6,503 nucleotides of DNA from Bacteroidaceae bacterium (GTDB taxonomy: Bacteria; Bacteroidota; Bacteroidia; Bacteroidales; Bacteroidaceae): positions 1-6,503 of the forward strand of contig JAFZUB010000054.1 in assembly GCA_017618515.1 (NCBI GenBank). Direction: 5' to 3'. Position numbers and translations under genes: made by a program. Of the stretch, positions 6,258 to 6,503 are shown one piece after another. Below the pieces are notes generated by a model. It saw only the letters and a list, made by a program, of their open reading frames with translations. It was not told the origin of the DNA and did no database searches. The number at the start of each line of letters is the position of its first letter. Within the stretch, counting starts at the first letter, position 1.

Positions 6258-6503
6258 ATGCAGAAACAAGTCATTCGCGACAAGCAGTCTTTGGCTCAGG
6301 TGGAAGAGCAGCAGCAGGTGCTTAAGCCGCTGCTGCAGGCAGAGGTACGCCTGTTGCGTATGTCGCAGCAGGAGTTTGAGCAGGATGTGCATGTCCAGCT
6401 TGACACCAATCCTGCGCTTGAGGAAGATGACTCAGACACTGCTGACGTTGCGGCAACAGAGGATAGTCTGCTGGATGATAATCCTGATGGAATGGAGGTG
6501 GGC
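6258..6503 (+). CDS. rpoN: RNA polymerase sigma-54 factor, N-terminal part (3'-truncated)
   Basis: An ATG at 6258 opens a frame that runs to the window edge, giving 82 residues. The visible part matches sigma-54 region I, which contacts core polymerase and the AAA+ activator. It has a Gln- and Leu-rich helix (EEQQQVLKPLLQAEVRLLRM, 16-35), then SQQEFEQDVHVQLDTNPALEE (36-56), with the family hallmark NPALEE at 51-56. After it comes an acidic, low-complexity stretch (57-82) corresponding to the variable region II. The DNA-binding regions, including the RpoN box, lie beyond the window. The gene is divergent from the beta-barrel gene across 141 bp, with no Shine-Dalgarno before the ATG. In most Bacteroidota rpoN is a single-copy gene acting with enhancer-binding regulators. 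Confidence 0.88.
   Translation, partial: MQKQVIRDKQSLAQVEEQQQVLKPLLQAEVRLLRMSQQEFEQDVHVQLDTNPALEEDDSDTADVAATEDSLLDDNPDGMEVG

Noticed and set aside
6247..6262. A sigma-54-like site (TTGGCA...TGCA) just at the rpoN start, suggesting autoregulation
   Set aside because: The GG-to-GC spacing is 9 rather than 10 and the site overlaps the rpoN start codon, so it could not produce a normal rpoN mRNA.

Overview
The window looks like chromosomal DNA of a Bacteroidota bacterium, most likely Prevotella or a close relative. The evidence is three TAnnTTTG-type -7 promoter elements (two exact, one with a single mismatch), the lack of well-placed Shine-Dalgarno sequences, a small PorT-like outer-membrane beta-barrel protein, and a secreted protein whose C-terminal tail (VYGVDGKKV...GQIYVIDGK) resembles tails common in Prevotella. 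The genus is an inference from style. No rRNA, tRNA, CRISPR array, insertion sequence or phage gene was seen.

Layout: (1) Bases 1-330 are the 3' end of a probably secreted, probably highly expressed protein gene. (2) Bases 324-496 hold a long nested inverted-repeat structure overlapping that gene's stop codon, followed by a strong intrinsic terminator. (3) A promoter at about 524-554 precedes a tight three-gene + strand cluster: a long aminopeptidase P (M24B) at 579-2384, a gamma-carbonic-anhydrase-fold protein at 2394-2945, and the primosomal helicase priA at 2968-5445. The gaps of 9 and 22 nt suggest one transcription unit. (4) A hairpin at 5454-5485 separates priA from a convergent gene and probably terminates both. 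(5) A 201-residue outer-membrane beta-barrel protein is encoded on the - strand at 5511-6116, with its own well-formed promoter. (6) Across a 141-bp divergent spacer, rpoN (sigma-54) starts at 6258 and runs off the right edge.

The operon genes do not form an obvious pathway. They cover cytosolic peptide turnover, a hexapeptide-repeat metalloprotein and replication restart, a housekeeping mix. I found no convincing new biological system. The parts that existing families do not explain are the nested palindrome at 324-452 and a 10-base loop sequence it shares with the priA-downstream hairpin.
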